Assembly: GCA_030655675.1 (NCBI GenBank)
Contig: JAUSPM010000165.1
Coordinates: 1 to 9,337 of the forward strand
Length of the DNA: 9,337 nt
Source: Methanosarcinaceae archaeon
GTDB lineage: Archaea > Halobacteriota > Methanosarcinia > Methanosarcinales > Methanosarcinaceae
Direction of reading: 5' to 3'
Of the stretch, positions 5,466 through 9,337 are shown piece by piece (within the stretch, counting starts at the first letter, position 1; the number at the start of each line of letters is the position of its first letter). The position numbers were made by a program, and so were the translations under genes. The notes beneath the pieces are model-generated. The model had not been told where the DNA came from. It saw only the letters and a list, made by a program, of their open reading frames with translations, and ran no database searches.

Positions 5466-6779
5466 ATGACCATACCCCAACCCCCATCAAAATCAAAAAC
5501 AGCCCCCACAACTATCATCGGCTCCATTTACGAAGAGTCGCTCAAAGTTCACGAACTTCATCAGGGCGTACTCGAAATTGCAAGTAAAGTTCCGCTAAAA
5601 ACTATCCATGACCTGAGTGTTGATTACACGCCGGGTGTTGCAGAGCCCTGCAGGGAAATTGCAAAAAATCAGGATGATGTTTATACCTATACATCAAAAG
5701 GCAATCTTGTCGCAGTGGTGACTGACGGTTCAGCAGTGCTTGGTCTTGGAAACATAGGTGCTCATGCTGCAATGCCTGTAATGGAAGGCAAGGCTATTAT
5801 TTTTAAGACACTCGGTGGCGTGGATGCATTTCCGATATGTCTTGATACAAATGATACGGAAGAGATCATCAAGACCGTAAAACACATATCACCGACATTT
5901 GGCGGAATAAACCTTGAGGATATCAGCGCGCCCAGATGCTTTGAGATCGAGGAAAGGTTAAGGGCTGAAATTCCAATTCCTGTATTTCATGATGACCAAC
6001 ATGGTACGGCGATTGTTACACTTGCAGGGCTAATGAATTCCCTGAAGATCGTTGGTAAAGAACTTGGCGATATAAAAGTGGTAGTTTCAGGTGCAGGCGC
6101 GGCAGGCATTGCAATTACTAAAAAACTCATTCATGCCGGGGTCAATAGTGAAAGCGTACTGATGTGTGACAGTCGTGGTATCATTTATGAAGGGCGCGGC
6201 GAAGGCATGAATCCCGTGAAAGATGATATCGCTAAGATCACGAATGCATCAAAGTTGAGTGGAACTATTGGCGATGCACTGGTCGGGGCGGACGTTTTTA
6301 TCGGTGTTTCCAAGGGTGGGATCGTGAGCAAGGAAATGGTTGCTTCAATGGCGAATGATGCGATCGTGTTTGCGATGGCGAATCCCGACCCTGAGATCAT
6401 GCCGGAAGATGCTAAGGCGGCAGGTGCACGTATTGTGGCAACGGGAAGGTCGGACTATCCGAACCAGATCAACAACTGTCTTGGTTTCCCGGGGATATTC
6501 AGGGGTGCACTGGACACCCGAGCACGTGACATAAATCTGGAGATGGAGATGGCAGCAGTGTACGCTCTTGCTGAGATCGTTGAAGAGTCACAACTCAGCG
6601 AGGATTACATAATCCCCAATCCTCTTGACAATCGGGTGGTTCCTGCTGTTGCTTCAGCGGTCGCAAGGGCAGCAATACACAGCGGCGTTGCAAGAGTAAA
6701 ACCGCACCCTGATGAAGTTGCAAGGCATGCGCGGGATCTGGTTGAAAGGCAGAATTCGTGGACGTATGATGAGTTGTAA
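5466..6779 (+). CDS. Malic enzyme (malate dehydrogenase, oxaloacetate-decarboxylating)
   Basis: The 437-residue protein is a short-form malic enzyme, converting malate to pyruvate and CO2 with reduction of NAD(P)+ in the cytoplasm, or carboxylating pyruvate in reverse. The family signatures are intact: Y54 in VDYTPGVAEPC, TDGSAVLGLGNIG at 86-98, K109 in MEGKA, metal ligands E151/D152 in LEDISAP, FHDDQHGT at 174-181, the dinucleotide loop GAGAAGIA at 209-216, FAMANPDPE at 302-310 and NQINN at 333-337. CDSRG near D235 ends the second Rossmann strand, but cofactor choice cannot be settled from it. Length matches the stand-alone type and there is no phosphotransacetylase domain like that of E. 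coli MaeB. It has about 20 extra N-terminal residues, rich in Pro, Ser and Lys. The gene appears monocistronic, with a long upstream gap and a GC hairpin downstream. In a methane-metabolising archaeon an anaplerotic or pyruvate/NADPH-supplying role is likely (inference). Confidence 0.95.
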   Translation: MTIPQPPSKSKTAPTTIIGSIYEESLKVHELHQGVLEIASKVPLKTIHDLSVDYTPGVAEPCREIAKNQDDVYTYTSKGNLVAVVTDGSAVLGLGNIGAHAAMPVMEGKAIIFKTLGGVDAFPICLDTNDTEEIIKTVKHISPTFGGINLEDISAPRCFEIEERLRAEIPIPVFHDDQHGTAIVTLAGLMNSLKIVGKELGDIKVVVSGAGAAGIAITKKLIHAGVNSESVLMCDSRGIIYEGRGEGMNPVKDDIAKITNASKLSGTIGDALVGADVFIGVSKGGIVSKEMVASMANDAIVFAMANPDPEIMPEDAKAAGARIVATGRSDYPNQINNCLGFPGIFRGALDTRARDINLEMEMAAVYALAEIVEESQLSEDYIIPNPLDNRVVPAVASAVARAAIHSGVARVKPHPDEVARHARDLVERQNSWTYDEL

Positions 6780-6784
6780 AGGGT

Positions 6785-6814
6785 AGTATTAGTATTAGGA
6801 CTAAGATTAGGATT
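6785..6814 (+). repeat. Degenerate hexanucleotide tandem repeat
   Basis: Five consecutive 6-base units follow the malic enzyme stop: AGTATT, AGTATT, AGGACT, AAGATT, AGGATT. The first two are identical and the rest are variants. It may be a slippage product; no function is evident. Confidence 0.5.
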
Positions 6815-6841
6815 CGGTGCATTTGATAGTGAGTGAACAAC

Positions 6842-6862
6842 CCGCCGCAGGCGGCGCTTTTC
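6842..6862 (+). terminator. GC-rich hairpin with short T run after malic enzyme
   Basis: CCGCC at 6842-6846 and GGCGG at 6850-6854 form a 5-bp stem over GCA, followed by CGCTTTTCC. It is 63 bases after the malic enzyme stop. The stem is strong but short and the T run is only four bases, so it is a moderate candidate. Confidence 0.4.
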
Positions 6863-7112
6863 CTCGCGAATGATTATAAAAGATGGCATATTGGATAATT
6901 TCAAATATTAAATCAACTATCAAAATCTCAATCAGCAAAGTTCTTACTTGCACTTTCCACGGATATCGACATGAATTCAATAATGAGAACGCAATTAATT
7001 TGTTATATGTGGGTTGCAGTTAATTGGTAATAGAGGGATACGCCACATGCGGCGGTTTAATTGTTTTTATTTTACTCTAAGTCAAACGTTGCGACGGTAC
7101 ATACAACCGTAG

Positions 7113-7134
7113 CCATGGCGTCAAGTTAGGCTTG
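7113..7134 (+). repeat. Left terminal inverted repeat of the insertion sequence
   Basis: It begins CCATGGCGTCAAG and ends GGCTTG. It matches the reverse complement of 9315-9336 with mismatches only at positions 14 and 16. Confidence 0.85.
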
Positions 7135-7220
7135 CAACTTCGTAAATTTTCCCCTCCATTTTTAACTAGAAAAGCTTAGCCAGCATTCTAAAATTGCCTC
7201 ATAATCCAAAAACAAAATGC

Positions 7221-7249
7221 TAATATACGTGTAGTGTATATACACTACA
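7221..7249 (+). promoter_or_regulatory. Transposase promoter: TATA-like box plus 20-bp perfect palindrome
   Basis: TAATATAC at 7221-7228 is 25-32 bases before the ATG at 7253, so transcription would start at or next to the ATG. No ribosome-binding site is present, which fits a leaderless transcript. Between box and ATG lies a perfect 20-bp palindrome, 7230-7249, with half-site TGTAGTGTAT. It covers the region where polymerase would load, a natural place for a repressor, perhaps the transposase itself or a host protein (inference). Confidence 0.5.
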
Positions 7250-7252
7250 AAC

Positions 7253-7663
7253 ATGACTAAACAAAAGACATTCATCCGCAAAATCAAGCAAGGCGATAAA
7301 ATCAGATATGCTGAAGTATGGAATGAACGCCAAGGAAAAAAAGTGATTCAACATCATGTCAGGTATTTGGGAAGTGATCCAAACAATCTTCCAAAACCAA
7401 GTTCATTCCAGATTGAAAAAGTTCATTTTGGATATTTAGCTCAACTGCTTCTCAGTGATGCCCTCTCTGCAGATGACGTTTATCTCATGCTCGATGGGAT
7501 GGGAAAATCCGTAGAACGCAAAGAAATCAAAGACATAGTAATCCGGCACAACCTTGATACAAAAAAAACTTGCATTCAGCTGGTTTTCCCGAGAAAAAGA
7601 AAGAACGATGCACAATCTGCAATCGAAAATATACCGTCAAATACACCTACACACGACAAATAA
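7253..7663 (+). CDS. Transposase N-terminal part (frame 1 of a split transposase)
   Basis: This 136-codon frame encodes the DNA-binding-like start of the transposase. Residues 7-43 (FIRKIKQGDKIRYAEVWNER, then VRYLGSDP) form the short beta-rich module seen at the start of IS1634-like and related transposases. It is followed by a helical segment with LLSDALSADDVYLMLDG. The ATG lies 3 bases after the promoter palindrome, with no ribosome-binding site. After about residue 105 the frame loses its protein-like character, while the -1 frame takes over with the zinc-ribbon-like CTIC, so the last 30 residues are probably not part of the functional product. By itself it could be a short regulatory DNA-binding protein, as in IS3-type elements, or half of a broken gene. 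Confidence 0.7.
   Translation: MTKQKTFIRKIKQGDKIRYAEVWNERQGKKVIQHHVRYLGSDPNNLPKPSSFQIEKVHFGYLAQLLLSDALSADDVYLMLDGMGKSVERKEIKDIVIRHNLDTKKTCIQLVFPRKRKNDAQSAIENIPSNTPTHDK
7561..7568 (+). other. A8 run: candidate -1 frameshift site in the transposase
   Basis: In the first frame the run is read ACA AAA AAA ACT, which contains a classical A AAA AAA slippery heptamer at 7561-7567. A -1 slip continues in the second frame as AAC TTG. The second frame is closed by TGA at 7555-7557, so the run sits at the very start of the overlap, as in programmed sites. Just downstream, TGCAT (7571-7575) can pair with ATGCA (7608-7612), enclosing TTTTC/GAAAA (7584-7588/7593-7597). This is a weak stimulator candidate. 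A second run, A5 at 7594-7598, could also serve. A recent indel is the alternative. Confidence 0.45.
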
Positions 7664-9297
7664 CAACTCTACATGGTACGAAAATTGCCAAAATAAAAGT
7701 TCAGTCCTGTAAAGACCACCCTGAAAAATGCATCCATATTCAAGATGTCACAAAAGCACCACTTATGCCCAAATGCAGCACTGATCTTAACGTAATCATA
7801 CTAATTGGGCTCCTTCGCTGGCGTCTGGGCATGAAACGACATGAAATACGTGCATTTCTCATTACAAAAGGAATCTACATCTCAACAGGAACTATATCGA
7901 ACCGGAGCCTTGACTTCCTTTTGCTTTACAAGCAATTTCATAAAAGTATGCACAAAGAATTGAAGGCATTGATTGAGAGCAAAGGATGCATGATTCTTCA
8001 CATGGATGGAACTCATAGAGCAGGTGGGAGGGTTGTCTTTGTGCTACAAGAAGGGTTGGATAACATCGTGCTTGATGCGGATTTAATACCCTCTGAAGCT
8101 GAAGAATATGTAAGTTCGCTCCTATCTAATTTTAAAGAAAATTATGGTTCACCTCTTGTCATAGTTCGAGATATGGCAAAAGGTCTTGCGTTGAGTAGTT
8201 CAAAGATTTTCCCAAACATTCCTCAACAGATATGTCAAGTACATTTCATCAGAAATCTTGAGAGCGAATTGATAACTGAGTATCATAAAAAATTAAAAAG
8301 TTCAATTGTTAAACACAAACTCACATCTGAATTAAAGGCACTTAGAAATAGTGAAAGTGGTGTGGAGGATATCAAAAAACTCCAAGGGCTTTGGATACAT
8401 ATAGCAGTTGATCATCTGCTTGATCCAATTGAAAAAGGCGTCAAATGGATGAGCCGACCAATATCATATCTCATCCAATATCGCAGAATTAAAGAGGTTT
8501 GTGACCTTGTTAAAAGATTAGTCTTCTGTAATGCCTCTAATAATTTTGTATACGGGCCATTGATGGAATTATATGTATCTTTAAAATCTGTTTTAGGAGA
8601 TTCCACAGTGATTAATTATTATTGTATTTTAGAAAAAATATTGCAATGGATGGATGAGTTACGTGATTATCTAAGGATTTCTCGCAAAAATAATTTGAAA
8701 GATTCTTCACCGAATGATATTGACATTGATGATGTGTTGGTAAAGATAAAAATAGCATTGGTAAAGATGCGTGTGGAAAGTCGCAAACTTGGGAGTCAAT
8801 ATCAAAATATTGTTTCTGTTATTAGTGATGCTTTTAAAAGGCATTGGAAAGAGTTGTTTGTTTCGTATCCTGTAGTTGACGGGAAAATGGTTACTTTCAG
8901 ACGCCATAATAATGGGTTGGAGAGTAGTCATCGTAGAACACGAAAAGCTATACGTGAGCGTACTGGTAGGGCAGAAACGAATCGTGAGATGGAACAATTC
9001 GGGGATTTGTTGGCTATTTTCTCGAACTTGGGGAATGATGCATATAGCAAAGAAATTTCGAAGGGTATAAAGGATCTGGGGCAATCTTTGAACTTGTTTG
9101 TGGGAGACCTTCCTAGGCTCAGAAAAGAATATAGGGGAATTAGAAAGGGGGCCGCTATACCAATTGCTGATGCGAAGCGAATGTGTGTTCTCGAAGATTT
9201 TATTGAAGTTTTGGAATCAGCAAGTCAATCCATAGAATTGATCTCTACTCTTCAGTCAATTTTAGGGGTGGAAACGAGTGCGGAAGCAGTTTGTTGA
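7570..9297 (+). CDS. Transposase catalytic part, DDE/C(2)H MULE-like (frame 2)
   Basis: The 575-codon frame is counted from a TTG, but that codon is probably not a true start: reading likely enters by a -1 shift from the overlapping first frame, giving about 681 residues in total. Numbered from the TTG, a zinc-ribbon-like set C14-x2-C17 and C47/C54 (CTIC, SCKDHPEKC) opens it. A helical region at 74-130 with RLGMKRHEI follows. The catalytic core has D146 in LHMDGTHRAGG, D201 in IVRDMAKGL, C222-x2-H225 in ICQVHF (the C(2)H motif typical of MULE/IS256-like enzymes) and E451 in NNGLESSHRRTRKA. About 250 mostly helical residues separate the second D from the E, as expected for an insertion domain. 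All catalytic residues are present, so activity is possible if the frames are joined. The C-terminus after 480 is helical and unassigned. Confidence 0.85.
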   Translation: MHSAGFPEKKKERCTICNRKYTVKYTYTRQITTLHGTKIAKIKVQSCKDHPEKCIHIQDVTKAPLMPKCSTDLNVIILIGLLRWRLGMKRHEIRAFLITKGIYISTGTISNRSLDFLLLYKQFHKSMHKELKALIESKGCMILHMDGTHRAGGRVVFVLQEGLDNIVLDADLIPSEAEEYVSSLLSNFKENYGSPLVIVRDMAKGLALSSSKIFPNIPQQICQVHFIRNLESELITEYHKKLKSSIVKHKLTSELKALRNSESGVEDIKKLQGLWIHIAVDHLLDPIEKGVKWMSRPISYLIQYRRIKEVCDLVKRLVFCNASNNFVYGPLMELYVSLKSVLGDSTVINYYCILEKILQWMDELRDYLRISRKNNLKDSSPNDIDIDDVLVKIKIALVKMRVESRKLGSQYQNIVSVISDAFKRHWKELFVSYPVVDGKMVTFRRHNNGLESSHRRTRKAIRERTGRAETNREMEQFGDLLAIFSNLGNDAYSKEISKGIKDLGQSLNLFVGDLPRLRKEYRGIRKGAAIPIADAKRMCVLEDFIEVLESASQSIELISTLQSILGVETSAEAVC

Positions 9298-9314
9298 TGG
9301 TTATAAATGAAATC

Positions 9315-9336
9315 CAAGCCAATCTTGACGCCATGG
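9315..9336 (-). repeat. Right terminal inverted repeat of the insertion sequence
   Basis: It is the partner of 7113-7134 in inverted orientation, 20 of 22 matching, and starts 18 bases after the transposase stop codon. The window ends one base beyond it. Confidence 0.85.
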
Positions 9337-9337
9337 A

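Larger units (their letters stand above)
6780..7112. other. Intergenic region between malic enzyme and the insertion sequence
   Basis: No gene is seen. The region holds a degenerate hexamer repeat (6785-6814), a GC-rich hairpin (6842-6862), and a second weak hairpin CGCC/GGCG at 7041-7044/7051-7054 followed by a T-rich stretch to about 7074. The dyad ACGGT/ACCGT at 7094-7110 lies just outside the left end of the insertion sequence. Confidence 0.5.
7113..9336 (+). mobile_element. Insertion sequence of about 2.2 kb with 22-bp terminal inverted repeats
   Basis: The two ends match as inverted repeats: 7113-7134 and 9315-9336 agree at 20 of 22 positions, and both begin CCATGGCGTCAAG reading inwards. 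They enclose a transposase of about 680 residues split over two frames and little else. The left end is 140 bases before the transposase start; the right end is 18 bases after its stop. The base just outside each end differs and inner sequence diverges, supporting these as true ends. A target-site duplication cannot be tested because only one base remains on the right. The transposase has a DDE/C(2)H layout related to MULE/IS256-type enzymes, but an N-terminus resembling that of IS1634-like proteins. I cannot assign a named IS family. Confidence 0.85.

Noticed and set aside
6605..6904. Two minus-strand frames at the end of malic enzyme
   Set aside because: They are antisense to conserved malic enzyme sequence and have no homology-like features.
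8707..9084. 125-codon minus-strand frame within the transposase
   Set aside because: It lies antisense to the catalytic part of the transposase, including the conserved E; no start signal.

Overview
The window reads as archaeal chromosome, most likely from a methanogen- or ANME-type Methanosarcinales-like organism; a Methanoperedens relative is plausible but unproven. The case rests on three things. Several genes have TATA-like boxes rather than bacterial -35/-10 pairs. Some starts carry GGTG-type ribosome-binding sites, while the transposase gene looks leaderless. The gene set also fits: SipW-type TasA/camelysin-like secreted proteins, a DUF7344-like winged-helix membrane protein, an AAA-ATPase-like/PD-(D/E)XK protein and a stand-alone malic enzyme. 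The species call is inference.

Layout. Positions 1-304 (minus) hold the start of a secreted TasA/camelysin-like protein, cut by the window edge. Positions 305-1633 have no convincing gene. They hold a cluster of ATTACCGG-type motifs, two 189-bp direct repeats (712-900 and 975-1163) that can each fold into a branched nested hairpin, and a CACAGAG-type inverted repeat near 1265-1323. Positions 1634-3175 (plus) encode a 513-residue AAA-ATPase-like protein with a C-terminal nuclease-like fold. A strong hairpin at 3293-3316 separates it from the convergent minus-strand group. In transcription order that group is a winged-helix/two-helix membrane protein (4715-4173), a possible 45-residue protein (4058-3921) and a second SipW-type secreted protein (3855-3331).

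Positions 4716-5465 are an AT-rich intergenic region. It contains the minus-strand promoter with a 14-bp palindrome, and a hairpin followed by seven Ts with no gene upstream. Positions 5466-6779 (plus) encode malic enzyme. Positions 7113-9336 are an insertion sequence of about 2.2 kb with 22-bp imperfect terminal inverted repeats. Its transposase is split over two overlapping frames, joined by a -1 shift near an A8 run, and carries a zinc-ribbon-like motif, a C(2)H motif and a DDE triad.

How the parts may work together. The two SipW-type proteins and the membrane-anchored HTH protein look like surface/matrix components with a possible local regulator. No SipW signal peptidase lies in the window. 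Malic enzyme stands alone and links malate and pyruvate in central metabolism. The insertion sequence and the repeat families mark the flanks as plastic. I see no clear new multi-gene system. The best leads are the structured tandem repeats, the frameshifted insertion sequence and the secreted-protein/membrane-HTH group.
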